From contig JAJZJC010000017.1 in NCBI GenBank assembly GCA_021810205.1, forward strand, positions 1-44,577: 44,577 nucleotides of DNA, written 5' to 3'. The DNA comes from Actinomycetes bacterium (GTDB taxonomy: Bacteria > Actinomycetota > Acidimicrobiia > Acidimicrobiales > RAAP-2). Under the pieces are notes generated by a model that saw only the letters and a list, made by a program, of their open reading frames with translations, searched no databases and was not told the origin of the DNA. Each line of letters starts with the position of its first letter. Position 1 is the first letter of the stretch. Position numbers and translations under genes: made by a program. Below are positions 38,707 to 44,577 of the stretch, piece after piece.

Positions 38707-38904
38707 TCACGGCGCCTTGTCGCCGCTGGTCGCGCGCTCCAGTCGCCGCAACGCGCCGTGCAGCCCCCGCTCGACGTTGAACAGCTCCGCGGCGAGGTCC
38801 GCGTCTTGGGAGTCGCGCGCTTGCTCGGCAAGCGCGGTGACCCGATGCATGAGCTCCGCAAGGGTCGACGTGATGGAGGACAGCTCGGCGCGCACAGCGG
38901 ACAT
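38707..38904 (-). CDS. Small helical protein of unknown function
   Basis: 65 residues, predicted all-helical with heptad-like hydrophobic spacing (LSSITSTLAELMHRVTALAEQA, then LAAELFNVERGLHGALRRLERA), suggesting a coiled-coil dimer. No family recognised. ATG 38904 has CATCAT on the minus strand ending 7 nt upstream, a weak match to the leaderless promoter pattern of this genome. It lies convergent with the PIN-like gene and divergent from hisD. Confidence 0.5.
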   Translation of the reverse strand: MSAVRAELSSITSTLAELMHRVTALAEQARDSQDADLAAELFNVERGLHGALRRLERATSGDKAP

Positions 38905-39026
38905 ATACGCATGATGCCCCGGGCGCAGTGACCCATGCCCCACTGGCAGTCCGTGGCACCTGGCCGCGGTGGTGTCTCGGAGATCGAGCGACGTCCCGAG
39001 CATCCAGAGGAGTCGCGGAGCCCCGG

Positions 39027-39032
39027 TAGCAT
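39027..39032 (+). promoter_or_regulatory. Candidate -10 hexamer TAGCAT of the his operon
   Basis: TAGCAT ends 11 nt before GTG 39043, a little farther than in the clear leaderless cases, leaving a leader of only a few nucleotides. No leader peptide rich in His codons or T-box is visible upstream. Confidence 0.45.
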
Positions 39033-39042
39033 CGTGAGTCTT

Positions 39043-40386
39043 GTGACTGACGAGCGAACCGACGGATTGCTGACCACGATCGACGTGCGCGGACGCCGCG
39101 CAGCGGACCTAGCGGGGATCCTTCCGCGGCCACATGCGCCCGGTCACGACGTGCGCGACGTCGTCGGACAGATCCTCGAACGGGTGCGCGTCGACGGTGA
39201 CCGGGCGGTGCTCGCGCTCACCGCAGAGCTCGACGGCGCAGTGCTCGAGTCGCTGCGCGTCCCGCAAGTCGAGATCGACGCCGCGCTCGGCAGGATCCCT
39301 GCCGCCTTGCGCGAAGCCCTCGAGGTCGCGCATCGGCGCATCTCGGACTATCACGCCTTCGAGGCAGGAGTGGGCGCGGAGGGTGGTGATGCCGGCGAAG
39401 GGGAGCTCGGGGGAAACGGCGTGCGCGTCCGCCAGCTCCTTCGTCCTGTCGATCGTGCAGGTTGCTACGCGCCGGGCGGCAGAGCTCGGTACCCCTCGAG
39501 CGTGCTCATGTGCGCAGCACCAGCTCGAGTGGCAGGCGTTGCTGAGGTCGTGCTGTGCGTGCCCCCGGGACCGGACGGCCGGGTCGACGACGCGACCCTC
39601 GCCGCTGCGGCGATCGCAGGCGTCGACGAGGTGTACGCCGTCGGAGGGGCGCAGGCGGTCGGCGCGATGGCGTATGGGACCGAGACCATCCGCCCGGTCG
39701 ACGTCATCGTTGGGCCAGGGAACCGATACGTCGCCGAGGCGAAGCGTCAGGTGTCGGGCGTGGTCGGCATCGCCGCGGCCTTCGCTGGACCCTCCGAAGT
39801 GGTGGTCATCGCGGGTCCAACGACGCCTGCGCGCTACGCCGCGGTGGACCTCGCAGTCCAAGCCGAGCACGGACCCGACGGCCTGGCATGGCTCGTTACC
39901 TGGTCCGAGGAGAAGGCAGCAGAGGTACTCGACGTGCTCGGCGAGATCATCTCGAGCTCCCCGAGACGCGATGACCTCGAAGCAACCTTCCACAGCGGTG
40001 GGTACGCGTGCCTCGTCGACGATGTGCACCAAGCCCTCGCCGTGTCCAACGTCGTCGCCCCCGAGCACCTCGAGCTGCTCATCGACGACGCTGAGTCGCT
40101 GCTTCCGGGCGTGCGCGCTGCCGGCGCGGTGTTCTGCGGTCCGTGGTCGCCTGCGAGCATGGGCGACTACGTGGCCGGGCCGAACCACGTGCTTCCCACC
40201 GACCGCACCGCACGTTTCTCCTCGGCGCTGCGGGCGGACGACTTTCGCCGCCATCTCCACGCGGTGACTGTCGATCCTGCGGGCATCGCCGCGCTCGGGG
40301 GACATGTGCGCGAGATCGCGCTGGCAGAGGGCCTCGCGGCGCACGCGCTCTCGATTGAGATGCGAGCAGGGGAGCTCCCCAGTTGA
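39043..40386 (+). CDS. hisD: Histidinol dehydrogenase
   Basis: Zinc enzyme for the last two steps of histidine synthesis, oxidising histidinol to histidine with NAD. The 447-residue protein has the zinc and catalytic residues in QAEHGPDG, APEHLELL, GDYVAGPNHVLPT and EGLAAHA, plus GPGNRYVAEAKRQV and GPSEVVVIA. GTG 39043 is preferred because a -10 element lies just upstream; GTG 39034 is possible. The region around residues 108-120 is Gly/Glu-rich and looks like a small insertion. It heads hisD-C-B-H-A-F, and its stop overlaps the hisC TTG. Confidence 0.96.
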   Translation: MTDERTDGLLTTIDVRGRRAADLAGILPRPHAPGHDVRDVVGQILERVRVDGDRAVLALTAELDGAVLESLRVPQVEIDAALGRIPAALREALEVAHRRISDYHAFEAGVGAEGGDAGEGELGGNGVRVRQLLRPVDRAGCYAPGGRARYPSSVLMCAAPARVAGVAEVVLCVPPGPDGRVDDATLAAAAIAGVDEVYAVGGAQAVGAMAYGTETIRPVDVIVGPGNRYVAEAKRQVSGVVGIAAAFAGPSEVVVIAGPTTPARYAAVDLAVQAEHGPDGLAWLVTWSEEKAAEVLDVLGEIISSSPRRDDLEATFHSGGYACLVDDVHQALAVSNVVAPEHLELLIDDAESLLPGVRAAGAVFCGPWSPASMGDYVAGPNHVLPTDRTARFSSALRADDFRRHLHAVTVDPAGIAALGGHVREIALAEGLAAHALSIEMRAGELPS

Positions 40387-41480
40387 GCGCGCGCATAGGG
40401 CTGCGGTCGTCGCTCGCGGGGCGGCCCGGCTACCGTTCCGCGCAAGTCCCCGCCGAGGTCCGCCTGAACACGAACGAGTCCCCATATCCGCCGCCTGCCG
40501 CATGGCAGGAGGAGCTCGCGGCAGCGATCGGGCGCATCGATTTTCACCGCTACCCGGACCGGGACGCGTTGGAGCTGCGCGAAGGCATTGCTGCGCTGCA
40601 CGGCGTGACGCGCGACGAGGTGTTCTGTGCGAACGGCTCGAACGAGGTGCTCCAATGCCTCCTGCTCGCGTACGGGGGGCCCGGCCGGACGGCGGTCGTC
40701 TTCGAGCCGACGTACGCGCTCCACTCGCACATCGCGGAGCTGAGCTCGACGGAGGTGCACCGGGCGCCGCGCGACGTGACACTGCGCATCGATGCCGACC
40801 AGGCACGAGCGCTGCTCGCCGAGGTTGCCCCCGAGATCGTCTTCGTCTGCTCGCCGAACAACCCGACGGGGCGTTCGGAGCAGCCCGCTGTGGTGCGAGA
40901 CCTGGCGGCCGCCGCGCCGGGGTTGCTGCTCGTCGATGAGGCCTACGGCCAGTTCTCGAGCTTCTCCGCGCTCGACCTGCGGGACGGCGCTCCTGGGTCC
41001 GACGGGCTCGTGGTCATCCGCACGTTCTCCAAGACCTGGGCGATGGCCGGGGCGCGCCTCGGCTATCTCGTTGCCGATCCCGAGATCGTCGAAGGCTGCC
41101 GGCGCACGGCGCTGCCGTACCACGTGTCGGTCCAGACGCAGGTGGCCGGCCTGCTCGCGCTCGGCCACGTGATCGAGATGGAGGAGCGCGTTCGCGCCGT
41201 CGGGGCGGCCCGCCAGCGCCTGGTCGAAGGACTGTCGGCGCTCGACGTGGAATGCTGGCCCTCGGACGCCAACTTCTGCCTCTTCCGACCGCGCCACGTC
41301 ACGGGGCGCGCCGCGTGGGAAGGGCTCCTGGCCCGCGGCGTGCTGGTCCGGGACTTCACCACGCTGCCGGGGCTCGAGGGCGCGTTGCGGGTGACCGTCG
41401 GCACGCCCGAGGAGAACGAGCGGTTCCTCGAGGCACTGGCGGAGGTCTTGGCACTGGTGCCCGAGGAGGCGAACAGATGA
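40383..41480 (+). CDS. hisC: Histidinol-phosphate aminotransferase
   Basis: PLP-dependent aminotransferase (365 residues) making histidinol phosphate from imidazole-acetol phosphate and glutamate. Seen: LNTNESPYPPP at the start, ANGSNEVLQCLLLAYGG, CSPNNPTGR, DEAYGQF, the PLP lysine K217 in TFSKTWAMAGARLGY, and the C-terminal LRVTVGTPEENERFL. It starts with the rare TTG 40383, overlapping the hisD stop as TTGA, with GGAG 8 nt upstream. Its stop overlaps the hisB ATG. Confidence 0.96.
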   Translation: MSARIGLRSSLAGRPGYRSAQVPAEVRLNTNESPYPPPAAWQEELAAAIGRIDFHRYPDRDALELREGIAALHGVTRDEVFCANGSNEVLQCLLLAYGGPGRTAVVFEPTYALHSHIAELSSTEVHRAPRDVTLRIDADQARALLAEVAPEIVFVCSPNNPTGRSEQPAVVRDLAAAAPGLLLVDEAYGQFSSFSALDLRDGAPGSDGLVVIRTFSKTWAMAGARLGYLVADPEIVEGCRRTALPYHVSVQTQVAGLLALGHVIEMEERVRAVGAARQRLVEGLSALDVECWPSDANFCLFRPRHVTGRAAWEGLLARGVLVRDFTTLPGLEGALRVTVGTPEENERFLEALAEVLALVPEEANR

Positions 41481-42073
41481 GCGCGCGGCATGCGGAGGAA
41501 GAGCGCAAGACGGGCGAGACGACCGTGCGTGTCTCTGTCGACATCGAGGGGGAAGGCACCGCGACGGTGTCGACCGGTCTGCCGTTCTTCGACCACATGC
41601 TCGCTCAACTCGGTCGGCACGGTGGGCTCGATCTGGTAGTCGACGCGCACGGCGATCTCGAGGTGGATGCGCACCACACGGTCGAAGACGTGGGTATCGT
41701 GCTCGGCCGCTGCTTCGCCGCCGCCCTTGGCGACAAGGTAGGCGTTCGACGCTTCGCGTCGTGCCTTCTGCCGCTCGACGAGGCGCTCATCGAGGCGGCG
41801 CTCGACCTCTCGGGCCGCCCCTTTCTCGCGTATGACGTGCCGTTCGCGCCGGACACTCCTGGGCTCGGGACCCCGTCCTTCGACCCGCAGCTCGCCGAGG
41901 AGTTCTGGCGGGCATTCGTGACGGCGGCGGGTGTCACCCTGCACGTCCGGAAGCGTGAGGGACGCAACACGCACCATGTGGTCGAAGCCGTTTTCAAGGC
42001 CACGGCGCGCTGTATTCGTGATGCGGTCCGGGTCGAGGGTACTGCGGTGCCATCGACCAAGGGCAGGTTGTGA
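41477..42073 (+). CDS. hisB: Imidazoleglycerol-phosphate dehydratase
   Basis: Manganese enzyme that dehydrates imidazoleglycerol phosphate. The 198-residue protein is monofunctional (no histidinol phosphatase domain). Both metal-binding motifs are present: DAHHTVEDVGIVLG and EGRNTHHVVEAVFKA; LPFFDHMLAQLGRHG is also typical. ATG 41477 overlaps the hisC stop, and the stop overlaps the hisH GTG. Confidence 0.97.
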   Translation: MSARHAEEERKTGETTVRVSVDIEGEGTATVSTGLPFFDHMLAQLGRHGGLDLVVDAHGDLEVDAHHTVEDVGIVLGRCFAAALGDKVGVRRFASCLLPLDEALIEAALDLSGRPFLAYDVPFAPDTPGLGTPSFDPQLAEEFWRAFVTAAGVTLHVRKREGRNTHHVVEAVFKATARCIRDAVRVEGTAVPSTKGRL

Positions 42074-42828
42074 CGACCATGCCACGGCACACGCGTGGTG
42101 AGCGGGCGATGATCGGTGGCACGAGCGAACCGGTCAGCGGTGCTGCGACGCGGTGGCGCCGCTCCACGGTAGGGACCATCGCAGTGCTCGACTACGGGAT
42201 CGGAAACCTGCGGTCAGCCGAGCGTGCGCTCGCACACGTCGGAGGGGCTGCGCGCCTCGTGACGGATCCTGATGACGTCGCCGGCGCTGCGGGCGTCGTT
42301 CTCCCCGGTGTCGGGGCCTTCGGTCGCTGCGCGGAGGCGCTGGAGGAGACCGGCCTGGGTGATGCCGCACGGCAGGCGATCGCCGACGGGGTGCCGTTCC
42401 TCGGGATCTGCGTAGGGCTGCAATTGTTGTATGCAGCCTCGGAGGAAAGCCCGGGGGTGCGTGGGCTCGGGGTGCTCGAGGGGACCGTTCGCCGGCTCCC
42501 AGGGTCGGTGAAGGTGCCACAGATGCAGTGGAACTCGCTCCGGCGAGAACGCGACTCTGCGCTCCTCGCCGGGACCGGCGAGGCACCGTGGGTCTACTTC
42601 GTGCACTCCTACGCTCCCGAGATCGGGGACGAGACCGTCGCGACGTGTGAGTACGGAGGTCGCGTCGCCGCGGCCGTCGAATCGGGCAATGTCTGGGCGG
42701 TCCAATTCCATCCGGAGAAGTCGGGGGCGTCCGGACTGCGGATCCTGTCGAATTTCGTGACGCATTGCGGACTGGCAGAGGGCCAGCGCGCGACACAAGC
42801 TCGCTCCGTGCCCGCGAGGGGCGCATGA
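42070..42828 (+). CDS. hisH: Imidazole glycerol phosphate synthase glutaminase subunit HisH
   Basis: Class I amidotransferase giving ammonia to HisF. Seen: VLDYGIGNLRSAERAL, LPGVGAFGRC, the nucleophile C114 in GICVGLQLL, and FHPEKS with the His-Glu pair. The 252-residue product has about 35 extra N-terminal residues before the conserved start (TIAVLDYG). GTG 42070 overlaps the hisB stop as GTGA, but a downstream start such as ATG 42109 is possible. The C-terminus extends into the hisA start. Confidence 0.95.
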   Translation: MTTMPRHTRGERAMIGGTSEPVSGAATRWRRSTVGTIAVLDYGIGNLRSAERALAHVGGAARLVTDPDDVAGAAGVVLPGVGAFGRCAEALEETGLGDAARQAIADGVPFLGICVGLQLLYAASEESPGVRGLGVLEGTVRRLPGSVKVPQMQWNSLRRERDSALLAGTGEAPWVYFVHSYAPEIGDETVATCEYGGRVAAAVESGNVWAVQFHPEKSGASGLRILSNFVTHCGLAEGQRATQARSVPARGA

Positions 42829-43592
42829 TGGACTTGCTCGCGGCGATCGACCTCATGGACGGTGACGCCGTACGTCTGGTCAAAGGAGAGTTCGGCCAGG
42901 CGGCGCACTTCGGCGATCCAGTGGCCGTGGCAGCGCGCTTTCTCGAAGCGGGTGCGCCGTGGCTGCACGTCGTGGACCTCGATGCGGCGCGTGCAGGCTT
43001 GCCCGTGCACCGAGCCACGGTGCTCGAACTGACCGACCTCGCGCATCGGACCGGTGCTCGGATCGAGGTAGGTGGCGGCATCCGGACGGCAGGCGACGTC
43101 GACGAGCTGCTCGATGGAGGGATCGACCGAGTCGTCCTCGGTACCGCAGCGATCGAGACGCCCGAGCTCGCTTGTGAGTGCGCGCGGCGTCATCCTGAGC
43201 GCGTCGCCGTCGGTATCGATTACCGGCGCAGTGGCGACGGCGCCCTGGTCCCTGCAGTCCGGGGATGGTCGGCGAACGCGGGGCGCGACGTCGCGACACT
43301 CCTCGCCTGCTTCGGTGGCGCCCCGCTCGCTGCGATCGTGGTGACGGGGATCGAGCGAGACGGTACGCGCACCGGGCCAGATCTCGAAGGCCTCGCGGCC
43401 GTGCTCGAGCTGACGGATTTGCCCGTCGTCGCCTCGGGGGGTGTGGGAAGCGTCGAAGACTTATGGACCATCACGAAGCTGCGATCGCACGCATGGGGCC
43501 ATGGGGTCACTGGTGTCGTCGTCGGGCGGGCACTTGTCGATGGCACGATCGACGTGCGAGAGGCGGTGGCCGCATGCGCAGCATCCGTGTGA
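42825..43592 (+). CDS. hisA: ProFAR isomerase HisA (possibly HisA/TrpF PriA type)
   Basis: TIM-barrel isomerase opening the sugar of ProFAR. The 255-residue protein has the first catalytic Asp in [32 protein letters not shown], the second Asp D132 in GIDYRR, and [12 protein letters not shown]. In several actinobacteria this gene encodes PriA, which also acts as TrpF; the RGWSANAG segment is compatible with either, so dual function is not decided. ATG 42825 overlaps the hisH stop; ATG 42828 has better spacing to GAGGGG. The 3' end overlaps hisF by 19 bp. Confidence 0.94.
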   Translation: MMDLLAAIDLMDGDAVRLVKGEFGQAAHFGDPVAVAARFLEAGAPWLHVVDLDAARAGLPVHRATVLELTDLAHRTGARIEVGGGIRTAGDVDELLDGGIDRVVLGTAAIETPELACECARRHPERVAVGIDYRRSGDGALVPAVRGWSANAGRDVATLLACFGGAPLAAIVVTGIERDGTRTGPDLEGLAAVLELTDLPVVASGGVGSVEDLWTITKLRSHAWGHGVTGVVVGRALVDGTIDVREAVAACAASV

Positions 43593-44380
43593 TCCCCTGC
43601 CTCGACGTCGATGCCGGTCGGGTGGTGAAGGGGGTGCGCTTCGTCGATATCGTCGACGCAGGCGACCCGGTGGAGCTCGCGGCTCGATATGACGGCGAGG
43701 GTGCCGATGAGCTGACGTTCCTCGACATCACCGCGTCTCACCAAGACCGCGAGACGATGGTGTCGGTGGTGGCCCGCACCGCTGAGCAGGTGTTCATCCC
43801 CTTCACGGTGGGGGGCGGGGTGCGGGACCCGGAGGACGCTCGACGACTGTTGCGCGCGGGAGCCGACAAGGTGGCCATCAACACGGCGGCACTCGGGCGG
43901 CCGACACTTGTCACCGCGCTGGCGGATGAATTCGGGGCCCAATGCGTGGTGGTCGCAATCGATGCGCGACGTCGCGCTGATGGCGCGATGTGGGAGGTGT
44001 GCACGCACGGTGGCCGCCGCGCGACGGGAGTCGACGCGATCGAGTGGGCGGCCCGGGCAGCGGCGCTTGGTGCCGGCGAGATCCTCCTCACCTCGATGGA
44101 CCGGGACGGGACTCGAGACGGCTACGACCTCGAGCTGACCCGTGCTGTGTCGGACGGTGTCGGTGTACCGGTCGTCGCATCGGGCGGGGTCGGCACGCTG
44201 GACCACCTCGTCGAAGGTGCCCTCGTCGGCGGAGCAGACGCGGTGCTCGCGGCATCGATCTTTCACCGGCGCGAGCACACCGTCGCGGAGGCAAAGGCCT
44301 TTATGGCGACACACGGTGTCCAGGTGCGGCCCCCAGCACCGGCGTCGACATCGGCAGTGCCGCCGGCGTCGCCCGTGTGA
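43574..44380 (+). CDS. hisF: Imidazole glycerol phosphate synthase cyclase subunit HisF
   Basis: TIM-barrel cyclase that, with HisH, makes imidazoleglycerol phosphate and AICAR. The 268-residue enzyme has catalytic D11 in [14 protein letters not shown] and D130 in [58 protein letters not shown] and [14 protein letters not shown] Pro/Ala/Ser tail ends the protein. It starts 19 bp inside hisA. hisI, hisE and hisG are not in the window; hisI often follows hisF in actinobacteria, but here the operon seems to end in an inverted repeat. Confidence 0.97.
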   Translation: MRSIRVIPCLDVDAGRVVKGVRFVDIVDAGDPVELAARYDGEGADELTFLDITASHQDRETMVSVVARTAEQVFIPFTVGGGVRDPEDARRLLRAGADKVAINTAALGRPTLVTALADEFGAQCVVVAIDARRRADGAMWEVCTHGGRRATGVDAIEWAARAAALGAGEILLTSMDRDGTRDGYDLELTRAVSDGVGVPVVASGGVGTLDHLVEGALVGGADAVLAASIFHRREHTVAEAKAFMATHGVQVRPPAPASTSAVPPASPV

Positions 44381-44487
44381 TCTGAGCTCGGCTGGGCCCG
44401 CTCGTCGGACCTTGGACACGGCGCGCCGTTCCCCCCGCGCCGACAGGACCCGCGCCCGCGCCGCCCGCGCCGCCAGGGCCTGGGGTG

Positions 44488-44543
44488 CGCCCCGGGCCCC
44501 GGGGATGTGGCCCGCCCGAGCCCTGGGGATGGGGCCCGGGGCG
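44488..44543 (+). terminator. Large GC-rich inverted repeat after the his operon
   Basis: Perfect 13-bp arms (44488-44500 and 44531-44543) are separated by about 30 nt, which themselves contain related GGGGATG-type direct repeats. It is the only obvious structure in 44381-44577, which otherwise holds no gene I can support. No T-run follows, so its role as a terminator is likely but unproven. Confidence 0.45.
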
Positions 44544-44577
44544 AGACGGGGTGCGGCGGCTCAGCCGTTGGGGCCTG

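Noticed and set aside
39000-39043. His-leader attenuator or T-box before hisD
   Set aside because: No run of His codons, no T-box core and no room for the structure, because the -10 candidate lies only 11 nt before the start.
42825-43592. Loss of the expected Asp in the VTGIERDGT segment of HisA as a broken active site
   Set aside because: The two catalytic Asp residues (AIDLMDG and GIDYRR) and the conserved Thr are present; the Gly position is variable in the family as I recall it.
44544-44577. C-terminus of a minus-strand gene entering the window (stop at 44561-44563)
   Set aside because: A minus-strand frame would end Gly-Pro-Asn-Gly-stop, and the sequence resembles the end of the UPF0104 gene at 27673, but only five codons are available, too few to support a gene.

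Overview
The window is about 44.6 kb of very GC-rich bacterial chromosome, densely packed with housekeeping genes. Gene content and order point to a high-GC Actinomycetota: pdxS-pdxT-yebC-ruvCAB, then yajC-secD-secF-rel-hisS-aspS-rarA, DUF948/DUF6167-like genes-ruvX-mltG-aroE, an MshD-type mycothiol synthase, and hisDCBHAF. A deep-branching lineage such as Acidimicrobiia is my guess only. I see no tRNA, rRNA, CRISPR array, insertion sequence or prophage.

Layout. (1) 1-5810, plus strand: M48 metalloprotease, PLP synthase PdxST, YebC, RuvCAB resolvasome. (2) 5832-6569, minus: orphan OmpR-type response regulator. (3) 6784-17008, plus: YajC-SecD-SecF, bifunctional (p)ppGpp synthetase/hydrolase, HisRS, AspRS, RarA, mostly coupled by 4-bp stop/start overlaps. 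(4) 17095-18012, minus: heme o synthase CtaB. (5) 18189-23718, plus: two small membrane proteins, RuvX, MltG, AroE, RodA, bifunctional-nuclease-family protein. (6) 23862-25253, minus: second SEDS protein (FtsW-like), divergent from ppk1 (25334-27622). (7) 27673-28920, minus: UPF0104 membrane protein, divergent from a polyprenol-phosphate mannosyltransferase-like GT2 and a two-component system (28997-32028). (8) 31973-34586, minus: MaoC hydratase, MenG, isochorismate synthase. (9) 34716-37701: small membrane protein, VIT-family transporter, MshD, endonuclease III. (10) 37702-38904: an accessory-looking island with a canonical promoter, palindromes, a long hairpin, an RHH antitoxin-like gene, a degenerate PIN-domain gene and a small helical protein. 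(11) 39043-44380: hisDCBHAF, followed by a large GC-rich inverted repeat.

The genes cover recombination and repair (RuvABC, RuvX, RarA, Nth), protein export (YajC-SecDF), translation (HisRS, AspRS), stringent response and polyphosphate (Rel, PPK1), envelope growth (MltG, RodA, FtsW-like, GT2), respiration (menaquinone and heme o) and biosynthesis of PLP, shikimate, mycothiol and histidine.

Two genome-style features stand out. At least twelve genes have a TANNNT hexamer ending 7-9 nt before the first base of the start codon, which predicts leaderless transcription and let me choose several starts. Several gene ends carry unrelated short tandem repeats, four of which include a stop codon. The most unusual local region is 37781-38686: a promoter with a palindrome at its predicted start site, a long hairpin, and an RHH/PIN pair whose PIN partner has lost several expected acidic residues.
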